A stretch of DNA of 11,921 nucleotides, taken from assembly GCA_937901055.1 (NCBI GenBank), contig CALCGO010000575.1:1-11921 (forward strand), read 5' to 3'. The position numbers and the translations under genes are program-made. This DNA is from an uncultured Rhodobacterales bacterium. Its GTDB lineage: Bacteria > Pseudomonadota > Alphaproteobacteria > Rhodobacterales > Rhodobacteraceae. The notes beneath the pieces were generated by a model. That model was not told where the DNA came from, did not search any database, and worked only from the letters and a program-made list of their open reading frames with translations. Shown piece by piece: positions 1 to 7,306 of this stretch (within the stretch, counting starts at the first letter, position 1; each line of letters opens with the position of its first letter).

Positions 1-1380
1 AAGCAGCAACACCGCCAATACGGGCGATGCAAAATCCAGTTCAGGGCGAAGTGCATCGTCAAGCCACGCTTGTTGAATGCCACCCTGACTACCCGCCTCA
101 AGCCCCATGATGCCCAGCCCGATTGCGGCAGGAAGATACGCCATATCGCGCAAAGCGGGGGCTTCCTCCATCCAAATGATCGCGCTGACCAGCAGAATTA
201 CGATAGCCGCAAGCGCCACCCAGAAAATCGAAGGCTCAATCACATAGCTCATGCCAACGAACGCCGAGGAAGCAATGATAGCCCCCGTCGCCAACCTGGT
301 CGGGAACTCTGAATGTTTGTGCTCCTTGGGCGCGTCGCCATCGGACTTCTTGCGCCAATTCAGTTTGAAAACGCGCGGGCCGTTATGTTTCGGCATCACG
401 CTTCGCATCGGAATAGTCACCGAAAGCGCCATAACGATCAGCGCAAACGCGATGAAATAAAGTTCGTGACTATTTGCAACATACAGCAACCAAGCGGCCA
501 GATACGCCCCGATCAAGCCCAATGCAGACAACCAAGCCCAGCGCTTAATCGTATCAATTGTCAAAGCCACCGCCGCAATTCCGGCGAAATAGAGCTGTAG
601 GAAATGGCTGCTCTCGCTTTCGCCACCCACCAGAAACGGTGCGGCCAGCGCGCCAAACACGCCGACGATTGCCAACAACGGGCCGTAGAACCAGCCAAGG
701 ACCACGGCCAATGCACCCGTTAACCCCAAGCCGATAAATGCCATTTCCGGCCCGATCAAGTCGTACATCAATCGCGCTGAGATCACGCCTGCGAACATCG
801 AAACCAGCCCCGCGCCAGAGAACACTGACGGAAGCAACGCGAAGGAACCTTCTTCGTCACTGCCCAGTTTTCGGCGCACATATTCGCCCGCGCCGATCAG
901 GATCATGCCAAAGACAACCGCCGAGGTCACACGCATTGTCGGGCTAAGTAGACCGTTCTCGGCACCATATTGCACAAGGAAAACCCCTGCCAACGCCAGC
1001 GAGGCCGCGGCCACTGCGAAGAACCAGTTCTTCTGCATCCACGCGATAATTTTCGCACCCGTCCCCGGCTTGAACACGAAGGCTTTGCGCGGTTTTCTAG
1101 GCTCTTTGATGGGGGCAGTTTGCCGAGGCTCGTCGTGAACTTTGGCGGCCACAGGGGGCTTTGTTTTCTCTTCGGGCGGTGCCCACGGCTGGTGAACTGC
1201 CGGTTTGGCCTCTTGCGGGGTCGTTTGCGTTTCAGGCGCAATGGTTCCGCCACTTAAGCCCTCAACACGGCGTTCCAGCGCCGTGATCTGGTTCTTCATG
1301 CTATGTGTACGGAAAAGTAAAAATATCGGTAAAACAAATGCGATAGCAGCGGCGGCTAGTGCAAGTACAACATATTCCAC
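1..1380 (-). CDS. DUF2339 family multi-pass membrane protein, partial (C-terminus off the left edge)
   Basis: The reverse strand is open from a GTG at 1380 to base 1, giving 460 residues with no stop. AAGGAG at 1394-1389 lies 8 bases before this GTG and fixes the start; no ATG fits as well. Seen: an N-terminal hydrophobic segment (about residues 3-23), a short charged stretch, a Pro/Lys-rich linker (about 48-105), then many membrane segments (about 118-138, 150-166, 183-205, 212-230, 232-251, 262-276, 282-302, 308-325, 363-380, 386-403). The stretch NWFFAVAAASLALAGVFLVQ followed by GLLSP and MRV is the typical opening of the DUF2339 membrane core. Family members usually run to roughly 800-1000 residues, so about half the gene is probably missing. 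Biochemical function is not established for the family. It lies 65 bases downstream of a ycjX-ycjF pair on the same strand, which suggests an envelope role (inference). Confidence 0.85.
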   Translation of the reverse strand, partial: MEYVVLALAAAAIAFVLPIFLLFRTHSMKNQITALERRVEGLSGGTIAPETQTTPQEAKPAVHQPWAPPEEKTKPPVAAKVHDEPRQTAPIKEPRKPRKAFVFKPGTGAKIIAWMQKNWFFAVAAASLALAGVFLVQYGAENGLLSPTMRVTSAVVFGMILIGAGEYVRRKLGSDEEGSFALLPSVFSGAGLVSMFAGVISARLMYDLIGPEMAFIGLGLTGALAVVLGWFYGPLLAIVGVFGALAAPFLVGGESESSHFLQLYFAGIAAVALTIDTIKRWAWLSALGLIGAYLAAWLLYVANSHELYFIAFALIVMALSVTIPMRSVMPKHNGPRVFKLNWRKKSDGDAPKEHKHSEFPTRLATGAIIASSAFVGMSYVIEPSIFWVALAAIVILLVSAIIWMEEAPALRDMAYLPAAIGLGIMGLEAGSQGGIQQAWLDDALRPELDFASPVLAVLLL

Positions 1381-1445
1381 GGCAATATCTCCTTAAGTAT
1401 AATGCCGCTATCACTATATTTTAATGGAAAATTAATCAATCCAAA
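1381..1445 (-). promoter_or_regulatory. AT-rich intergenic gap with candidate promoter for the DUF2339 gene
   Basis: This 65-base gap is strikingly AT-rich against its neighbours. Reading leftward, TTGATT (1439-1434) and TATAGT (1418-1413) resemble -35 and -10 boxes, but the spacer is only 15 bases. A second pair, TTAAAA (1424-1419) and TATACT (1401-1396), has a 17-base spacer and a better -10, yet would start transcription inside the ribosome-binding site. A weak inverted repeat TTAAT/ATTAA lies at 1421-1435. I see no hairpin with a T-run to end the ycjF transcript, so read-through from ycjF is equally possible. Confidence 0.3.
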
Positions 1446-2435
1446 CTATTTGAACATACCTGCCAAAGCACGTTTCAAAACACCGGAAACTCCGGGGCGC
1501 TTCAGGGCGTTGAACGGCATGGGGCGGCAAACCTCCATCGCGGCAAGACCAACCCTTGCGGTTAACGCGCCGTTAATAACCCCCTCGCCAAACTTGCGCG
1601 AGACTTTGGACAGCGCCCCGCCCCCCGCAACCGAGCTGATCATATCGTCGCCAATCGCCACAGCACCCGTGGCCAGCAAATGCGTAGCAACAGCGCGCAG
1701 CAACCGCCATGACCCAAGCGTTCCGGCACGACCACCGTAAACCTCGGCAATGCGACGCACCATACGAACGTTTGTGGTTAATGCGACCAGCACATCAACC
1801 ATCGCCAGCGGGATCAACGCGGTCGCCGCGGCAACATTTCGCGCGGCTGTCTGGACTTCCAATATCGCCATTTGATCCAGCGGCGCCATCAGCTGACGCT
1901 CGGCTAAGTCGATAAGGTCGGGCCAATCAAAAACGTTGCTTTCATGTTCGGCCATGGTCTGGCGCGCCCAGCGCAATTCCTCGCGCGAGGTGTAAAACCC
2001 GTCGAGCTTATTGGTGATTTTCTGCGCGGCAGGTAAAGTGCCGTCGCTGACCGCGTCCGTTACTTCGCGACGCAGCGCGTCAATTTTCGACAATCGAGTG
2101 AAGGCCACAAGCTCGCGCAGCAGCACGACAATCAACACAACCGCCACCAGCGCCAAAAGCCCAAGCGCGACCTGCCCAAGATACGCATTTCTCATCAACA
2201 ACGCGCTGACAAAATCCCACACCGCGACCGAAACCATCATTCCGATCAACGCCGTAATCCCGCCCCAGAACAAGCGCCCCAACCAGCCGGATTTACGCGC
2301 AGCAATCCGTGTCACCTGTTGCATGGCACGGCCTTCCAGTTCCGGCACGGGTTGCGCGTCTTGCGGGGTTTCGGCCTCCGGTAGATCGGTTTCGATCACC
2401 ACGGGACCGCGCCGGATTTTCGTTTCCTCGTTCAT
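1446..2435 (-). CDS. ycjF: YcjF-type inner-membrane protein (TIGR01620 / DUF697, UPF0283)
   Basis: The protein has 329 residues; E. coli YcjF is about 350. Seen: a Pro/Glu-rich cytoplasmic N-terminus (1-48), two strong membrane helices (about 53-76 and 85-108), a charged helical region (about 110-195), and a C-terminal DUF697-type segment (about 200-305) with amphipathic or hydrophobic helices, including ATALIPLAMVDVLVALTTNV and a Gly-rich turn near 270. This layout is that of YcjF/UPF0283. The ATG at 2435 overlaps the ycjX stop as ATGA, and GGAGA lies about 6 bases upstream, so the two genes are almost certainly translationally coupled. In E. coli ycjX-ycjF belongs to the phage-shock (Psp) stress neighbourhood, but no psp gene is visible here. 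The molecular role is unknown; a membrane partner for the YcjX GTPase is the natural inference. Confidence 0.88.
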   Translation of the reverse strand: MNEETKIRRGPVVIETDLPEAETPQDAQPVPELEGRAMQQVTRIAARKSGWLGRLFWGGITALIGMMVSVAVWDFVSALLMRNAYLGQVALGLLALVAVVLIVVLLRELVAFTRLSKIDALRREVTDAVSDGTLPAAQKITNKLDGFYTSREELRWARQTMAEHESNVFDWPDLIDLAERQLMAPLDQMAILEVQTAARNVAAATALIPLAMVDVLVALTTNVRMVRRIAEVYGGRAGTLGSWRLLRAVATHLLATGAVAIGDDMISSVAGGGALSKVSRKFGEGVINGALTARVGLAAMEVCRPMPFNALKRPGVSGVLKRALAGMFK

Positions 2436-3811
2436 AAGCGGTCTCCGATCAGGAATTGTGCGGCTTTATCCAGCCGGATATGCGGCAGGCCATCGCCCGG
2501 CTTGCGGGTCAAAACAGGCGGTGCGAAACGCATCACCTCAAAATCCCCATCCAGCCATTCCGCTGCCCCTTGCCTTGCGGGGGTTAACAAATGCGCCGGA
2601 TCATCGGGCAGCTCGCCCGCGTGCATCGCGGCCACCTTGCCGGTGTCCAGCAACATGCCCCGCACCAGATCGAGCGGTTGCCCCTGATGCGTCACCGTTT
2701 GTTCCACGGTCGCACGCAAACTCGCGATCGACATCGCGCCGGTTTTAGCACCCTTGAAATCCGCGCGGTCTTTGGCATCACGCAACATCGCTTGCATGAT
2801 CGCGGTCAACTGTGGGTGTTGCGTATGGTGCAAGTGGTCAGCCTTTGTGGCAACAAACAGAATTTTTTCGACCCTCTTGCGCAAAATTTTCGACAGCCAT
2901 GTATTTTTACCGGGCCTGAAACTTGTCAAAATATCGCCCATCGCGCCGCGCAAATCCTCGACAGCTTGCGGGCCTGCGTGGATCGCGCCCAGCGCGTCAA
3001 CCAATACAATCTGACGGTCAATTTTGGCGAAATGATCGCGGAAAAACGGTTTGACGACCTTGCGTTTATACGCCTCGAAACGGCGTTCGAACTCTGCATA
3101 AAGCATTTTTGTGCGGGCTTTGTCAGGGCGCTCCAACGGGCAAAACGTTAAAACAGGCGAGCCTTCCAGATCTCCGGGCAAAAGGAACCGACCGGGCGCG
3201 CAGGCGGAAAATCCGGCTTCACGGCTGGCGGACAAATATTCGGTAAACCCAAGCGCCAATTTTTGCGCCTTGGGCTCATCTAGATCTGCGGTTGGATCGC
3301 ATCCCTCTAGTTGGGCAAGCCAGCCATCGGCCAACGCCGCCCGACCCTCCGAGCGCGCCAGTTCAAGCGCTTGCGTCGACCATTCAGCATACGATTGATT
3401 CAGCAGCGGCAAGTCCAGCAACCATTCACCGGGGTAGTCGACGATATCAATATGTACCGTTTTCAGTCCCCGCATTCCGGCCATCGGGCCGCGCTGCTGC
3501 ACCTTCAGTGACAAGCGCAATTGGCTGATCGCCCGTGTGGAATGCGGCCAGTGCGGGGTTGCACCCGTCAAGGCTGCGAGATGGGTCTCAAACGCAAAAC
3601 GTGGCACGGTATCGTCAGGTTGCGGTTGCAAAAACGCCGAAACGATCCGCCCTTCGGAGTTTGCCACCAACGAGGTGATGAACACCGTCTTGCCAGCCCG
3701 TGACAGACCGGTAACACCGACGCGGATGACAGGTTGGAACACCTCGGTCACGCCGTCGGATGCATCCTCCACCGCGCGGGCGATTGTGTCTGTGATACTG
3801 CCAATTCCCAT
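2432..3811 (-). CDS. ycjX: YcjX family P-loop GTPase (DUF463)
   Basis: The protein has 459 residues, close to the family's usual 460-490. The P-loop GLSRAGKT is at residues 35-42 and the G3-like DYPG at 125-128, followed by EWLLDLPLL, which is typical of YcjX. The NKxD-like base-specificity motif appears as TKAD at 322-325. No signal peptide or membrane helix is seen, so it is probably cytoplasmic or peripheral to the membrane. YcjX proteins are stress-linked, dynamin/Ras-like nucleotide-binding proteins of unclear substrate. AGGGG sits about 7 bases before the ATG at 3811. The stop overlaps the start of ycjF by four bases. I searched the 98-base gap upstream for the sigma-54 GG-N10-GC pattern that drives the E. 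coli operon and found none, so regulation probably differs. Confidence 0.92.
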   Translation of the reverse strand: MGIGSITDTIARAVEDASDGVTEVFQPVIRVGVTGLSRAGKTVFITSLVANSEGRIVSAFLQPQPDDTVPRFAFETHLAALTGATPHWPHSTRAISQLRLSLKVQQRGPMAGMRGLKTVHIDIVDYPGEWLLDLPLLNQSYAEWSTQALELARSEGRAALADGWLAQLEGCDPTADLDEPKAQKLALGFTEYLSASREAGFSACAPGRFLLPGDLEGSPVLTFCPLERPDKARTKMLYAEFERRFEAYKRKVVKPFFRDHFAKIDRQIVLVDALGAIHAGPQAVEDLRGAMGDILTSFRPGKNTWLSKILRKRVEKILFVATKADHLHHTQHPQLTAIMQAMLRDAKDRADFKGAKTGAMSIASLRATVEQTVTHQGQPLDLVRGMLLDTGKVAAMHAGELPDDPAHLLTPARQGAAEWLDGDFEVMRFAPPVLTRKPGDGLPHIRLDKAAQFLIGDRL

Positions 3812-3909
3812 CGAGGGCCCCTAAAATTTCCGTTCTCTTTCATATAGTCAGCAGTTTGCAGAATTACAGGGCCACTTGGCAAACCCTGATTTTCGCGTTA
3901 GGCGGGGGC

Positions 3910-4677
3910 ATGCCCAGATATGCGTTAAAAATCGAATATAGCGGCCTGCCGTTTTCGGGTTGGCAAAAGCAACCAAATGTACCCTCGGTGCAGGGTTGTA
4001 TCGAGGCGGCTTTGCGTGTGCTTGAACCCACGTGCGAAGGTATTCAAGGCGCTGGCCGCACCGACACGGGCGTGCATGCAACAGGGCAGGTTGCCCATGT
4101 GGACATGACGGCGGATTGGGATCCATTTCGCCTTTCCCAAGCACTGAATTTTCATATGAAACCGCAACCGGTCGCGATCGTTGATGCGGCGCGGGTAGCG
4201 GATGATTTCCATGCGCGGTTCTCTGCTATCGAGCGGCGGTATCTGTTCCGCATGGTCCAGAGGCGAGCACCGATGACGTTTGACGAGGGCTCTGTCTGGC
4301 GGGTCAACCATCCGATTGACCCCACCGCGATGCAAGCGGGCGCTGATTATCTGTTGGGGAAACATGATTTCACCACCTTCCGGTCCTCGATTTGCCAAGG
4401 GTTAACGCCTGTTAAGACTTTGGATGAATTGCGGGTCGAGACGCTGGAATACTCCGGCGGTGTCGAATATCGCTTCCATGTTCGCGCGCGCAGTTTCTTG
4501 CACAATCAGGTTCGAAGTTTCGTAGGCACATTGGAGCGCGTTGGTGCAGGTGCATGGGCGCCCGAACGTGTGAAACATGCGTTGGAATCCATGGATCGTG
4601 CTGAATGCGGCCCCGTTTGCCCACCCCATGGCCTGTATTTGGCCGAGGTCACGTACCCGGAAAATCCCTTCGCTTAA
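3910..4677 (+). CDS. truA: tRNA pseudouridine(38-40) synthase TruA
   Basis: TruA converts uridines 38-40 in the anticodon stem-loop of many tRNAs to pseudouridine. The product has 255 residues, against about 270 in E. coli. It opens with MPRYALKIEYSGLPFSGWQ, the usual family start. The active-site motif GRTDTGVHA lies at residues 49-57, with the catalytic aspartate at D52. Later conserved stretches include HDFTTFRS and FLHNQVRSFVGTL (the C-terminal RNA-binding core). I chose ATG 3910 because it matches family N-termini; a G-rich stretch (GGCGGGGG) just upstream is only a modest ribosome-binding site. The frame is open back to a TTG at 3856 but that extension looks unlike TruA. It is divergent from ycjX, and its stop codon overlaps the stop of the convergent RTX gene. 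Confidence 0.96.
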   Translation: MPRYALKIEYSGLPFSGWQKQPNVPSVQGCIEAALRVLEPTCEGIQGAGRTDTGVHATGQVAHVDMTADWDPFRLSQALNFHMKPQPVAIVDAARVADDFHARFSAIERRYLFRMVQRRAPMTFDEGSVWRVNHPIDPTAMQAGADYLLGKHDFTTFRSSICQGLTPVKTLDELRVETLEYSGGVEYRFHVRARSFLHNQVRSFVGTLERVGAGAWAPERVKHALESMDRAECGPVCPPHGLYLAEVTYPENPFA

Positions 4678-4683
4678 CCGAAG
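4668..4683. other. Small hairpin spanning two convergent, overlapping stop codons
   Basis: CTTCG (4668-4672) and CGAAG (4679-4683) pair around a six-base loop that contains TTAA (4674-4677). Those four bases hold the truA stop (TAA, 4675-4677) and the stop of the opposing RTX gene (TTA on this strand, 4674-4676). With a 5-bp stem and no following T-run on either strand it is not a convincing intrinsic terminator. It could be chance or a weak bidirectional 3' end. Confidence 0.25.
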
Positions 4684-6173
4684 ATAAAATCATCCTGCGC
4701 GAACATGTCGATCGTTAACGGCGTGGCATCCATCGACGTGACAAACAGTTGCTCGTCCCCGTAGACCAGCTTCGCACCATCGGCTGTTGGGGTGAACGCG
4801 ATGTCTTCGTAGTAATACAGCATCGCGGCATCACGCAGATCAATTTTATCAACGCCAACCTCGTAATCCATGATGTAATCTTTGCGACCATCAGCAATAA
4901 ACTCGAATACATCTGCGCCCTCGCCACCCCACAATTGGTCGTTTCCGCGCCCGTCGATCAAGCGGTCATTGCCGCCCATTCCGTGCAATTCGTCACTGTG
5001 GCCATACCCGAAAATTGTGTCGTTTGCTGCCGTGCCGGTCAGAATATCGACCACTGCTCCGCCTTCAATAATGCTGGAGCCGTTCGGGATGTTCATCGAA
5101 AACTGGCTGAACCCGTGATCAGTGGCGCTGCTAGCGAAGATGTTTACGGTGCTGCCGATCACCGTCGCCTCGATATCTGTCACGTTTTGCAACGTCATCT
5201 CGGCACTGTCCACCACCGTCGCCAGCACATCCAATTGACCTTTATATGTTATCTCGAACAGCGTAATCCCGTCGTCTGCACCGCCCGCCAGCACGAAATG
5301 CCGCCCGTCGGATTCAAAAACGTCCAGCGCGGTCACGCCAGCGAAACGGGTGTCGTTGGTGTCGACTAAGCGTTCTACAAGGTTCATCACGCCCCATTCC
5401 GAAACCCGCACCACCAGCAAGCTGTCAGTACCCGCGGAGGCGACGATAACAAATGCCCGCGCACCAACATCGACCGCTGCCATCGCGGTGATGCCGCTAA
5501 ACCCGATATCCGTCGCCGCCACCGTATCCAGCAGGTTCAATGAACCGCCCGCCCCAATCGAAAAGCTGTGAAAACCTGCATCCAACGCGGAGGCCACAAA
5601 CACGAAGGTCTTGCCATGCAACACGCCAGACTCGATTGCGCTGACATCGCCCAAATACATTTCACTGGTGTCGTTTTGCAAGAACGGGTTCGCCAACGCC
5701 CCACCCCCCTGCAAATCAAACCGAAAGAAGCCGCCCTGCCCCCAGACGGAGCCGTAGAGATAGCTGTTTGGGCCATCCTCCACCACCGTCGCCAATTCCC
5801 AATTCGCATAAGTCGAAGCTGCGTCGATATAGCTGTTCGCCACCGAAAAACCGCCATCTGACCCGACTCCATAAACTGTCTGATTATCGTCGGCCTTGCC
5901 CGTCGCCAACACATACGTCGAGGCCGCGATGGTGAAAACGCTTAGACCGGAGGCTGCTTCGGTCCCGGACGATGTAGACCAGAGCACATCGTCGCTGGCC
6001 ATCAAGGATCCATCATTAAAGATTTCGTAACTACTTAACCCTGCATCCGCCGCCCCCGCGACCAGCAAATATTTCCGCCCCGAAATCGAGACCGTATCCA
6101 TATCCGACAAACCAAGTAGCTGCCGTTCAGGCGAATCGAATTCCGCCCTCAAAAACTGAAGTTCCACCCACAT
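4674..6173 (-). CDS. Secreted propeller-like repeat protein with C-terminal RTX calcium-binding repeats
   Basis: The protein has 499 residues. About residues 18-363 fall into seven units of roughly 50 residues, starting near 18, 72, 122, 171, 222, 275 and 326. Each has a pattern like 'GVTALDVFESDGRHFVLAGG-ADDGITLFEI-x-GQLDVLATVVD': strand, strand, DxG turn, strand, then a Gly-Xaa-Leu turn. This suggests a seven-bladed beta-propeller (inference). Residues 380-424 are five nonapeptides of the RTX type, for example GMGGNDRLI and GGEGADVFE. They are followed by a serralysin-like tail with DVFEF, DYIMDYEVGVDKIDLRD and an aromatic, acidic end (DDFIFG). There is no N-terminal signal peptide, fitting type I secretion through a C-terminal signal. 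No ABC/MFP/TolC genes are nearby. AGGAGG (6185-6180) lies 6 bases before the ATG. No catalytic motif was recognised, so it may be an adhesin or matrix protein, or an enzyme with a propeller fold. Confidence 0.87.
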   Translation of the reverse strand: MWVELQFLRAEFDSPERQLLGLSDMDTVSISGRKYLLVAGAADAGLSSYEIFNDGSLMASDDVLWSTSSGTEAASGLSVFTIAASTYVLATGKADDNQTVYGVGSDGGFSVANSYIDAASTYANWELATVVEDGPNSYLYGSVWGQGGFFRFDLQGGGALANPFLQNDTSEMYLGDVSAIESGVLHGKTFVFVASALDAGFHSFSIGAGGSLNLLDTVAATDIGFSGITAMAAVDVGARAFVIVASAGTDSLLVVRVSEWGVMNLVERLVDTNDTRFAGVTALDVFESDGRHFVLAGGADDGITLFEITYKGQLDVLATVVDSAEMTLQNVTDIEATVIGSTVNIFASSATDHGFSQFSMNIPNGSSIIEGGAVVDILTGTAANDTIFGYGHSDELHGMGGNDRLIDGRGNDQLWGGEGADVFEFIADGRKDYIMDYEVGVDKIDLRDAAMLYYYEDIAFTPTADGAKLVYGDEQLFVTSMDATPLTIDMFAQDDFIFG

Positions 6174-6255
6174 AAGACCCCTCCTATTGGTATCAACAGG
6201 ATGGGGGTCGTTCGTTAACAGAAACTAAATCGCCAAGCGAAATCTACGTCGCATT
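6174..6255. other. Intergenic gap upstream of the RTX gene
   Basis: These 82 bases lie between the start of the RTX gene and the stop of the oxidoreductase gene, both leftward. Apart from the strong AGGAGG site for the RTX gene I see no confident promoter pair and no hairpin with a T-run. The RTX promoter should lie here unless it is read through from the oxidoreductase gene. Confidence 0.3.
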
Positions 6256-7257
6256 TTAGATAGATACGACGATCTTTCCGAAATGCTTGGCGGACTCCAT
6301 GTGATGAAATGCCTGTCGAGCCTCGGAAAAATCGAACGTCGCATCAATAACCGGATGCAGCCCATCGGCGACAATCGCGGCGTTCATGCGTTCGAACATC
6401 TGACGTGATCCCACGTACAGCCCCTGCAATCGCACGGATTTCCGCATCACCGCCGTCGGGTTCAACGACCCGTCGGTCAAGACGCCGATCATGGCGACTG
6501 TGCCGCCAATGCGCACCGCCTCGATGGAGCGCGAAACGGTTCCGGCCCCGCCGACCTCGACAACATGATCCGCGCCACGCCCGTCGGTCATTTCCATAAC
6601 CACGTTTTCCCAATCAGGATGTTGCCTGTAATTAATCGTCTGCCAAGCGCCCATTTCGCGGGCTCGCGCCAGTTTTTCATCGCTGGACGAGGTGATAATC
6701 ACCCGCGCACCGTGCATACGCGCAAACTGCAATGCAAAGATAGACACCCCACCGGTGCCAAGCAACAACACCGTTTCACCCGCCTTCAACTGGCCAATTT
6801 CGGCCAACGCATTCCAGGCGGTAAGTGCGGCGCACGGCAGCGTCGCGGCCTCCTCATAGGACATATGCGCAGGGATCGGCAGCAAGCCACGTTCCTCCAA
6901 CACCGCATATTCCGTCAAAATACCGTCAATCGCCCCGCCCATCGCGCTGGCCATAACGTCACCGGTAATGCCGCCACCTTCCCAATCCTGAAAAAACGTC
7001 GCCACCACGTGGTCACCGGGTTTGTACTTGGAAACCCCTTCGCCAACCTCGACCACCTCGCCCGCCCCGTCCGAGTTCGGAATACGCGGGTAAACAATCC
7101 CGCGTTGATCAGGGTGTTTCACGATCATCAGGTCACGGTAGTTCAAGGCAGATGCCTTCATCCGCACCAACACTTGTCCACGCGCAGGCCTTGGCACGTC
7201 CCGTTCAACCAACGACAAAGCGTCAATTCCGGGTTCGGTAATTTCATACGTTTTCAT
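6256..7257 (-). CDS. Zinc-independent MDR-family NAD(P)-dependent oxidoreductase (alcohol dehydrogenase / quinone reductase-like)
   Basis: The product has 333 residues, typical of single-domain-pair MDR enzymes. The N-terminal GroES-like fold covers about 1-125, with NSDGAGEVVEVGEGVSKYKPGD at 61-82. The Rossmann domain follows, with the nucleotide-binding GTGGVS at 167-172, and SSSDEKLARA just after the second strand suggests NADP(H). The usual catalytic zinc cysteine is replaced (NYRDLM near 39-44), and the four-cysteine structural zinc loop is absent. It therefore resembles the quinone-reductase-like or YogA/MDR7 branch rather than classical zinc alcohol dehydrogenases. The substrate is unknown. 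ATG 7257 was chosen because AAAGGAG (7270-7264) lies 6 bases upstream; the longer frame from 7305 adds a non-homologous leader overlapping that site. It sits 49 bases downstream of ychF on the same strand and may be cotranscribed. Confidence 0.9.
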   Translation of the reverse strand: MKTYEITEPGIDALSLVERDVPRPARGQVLVRMKASALNYRDLMIVKHPDQRGIVYPRIPNSDGAGEVVEVGEGVSKYKPGDHVVATFFQDWEGGGITGDVMASAMGGAIDGILTEYAVLEERGLLPIPAHMSYEEAATLPCAALTAWNALAEIGQLKAGETVLLLGTGGVSIFALQFARMHGARVIITSSSDEKLARAREMGAWQTINYRQHPDWENVVMEMTDGRGADHVVEVGGAGTVSRSIEAVRIGGTVAMIGVLTDGSLNPTAVMRKSVRLQGLYVGSRQMFERMNAAIVADGLHPVIDATFDFSEARQAFHHMESAKHFGKIVVSI

Positions 7258-7306
7258 GACATTCTCCTTTGCACAAATACTCAACTGCGCGAAGGCCGAA
7301 TGCAAG

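Noticed and set aside
70..1257. Several short + strand frames and one 108-codon - strand frame in the first 1.3 kb
   Set aside because: All overlap the continuous DUF2339 frame from GTG 1380, which has the family's membrane pattern and a good ribosome-binding site.
3867..3888. CAGGG/CCCTG inverted repeat before truA
   Set aside because: A 5-bp stem with a 12-base loop and no T-run is at chance level.
3856..3909. Possible N-terminal extension of TruA from TTG 3856
   Set aside because: The extra 18 residues do not resemble TruA, while ATG 3910 gives the canonical family start.
3812..3909. Sigma-54 promoter for ycjX, as in the E. coli psp region
   Set aside because: No GG-N10-GC pair with acceptable flanks was found on the ycjX strand in this gap.
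4749..5369. A 206-codon + strand frame inside the RTX gene
   Set aside because: It lies opposite clear repeat units of the RTX protein and has no recognisable features of its own.
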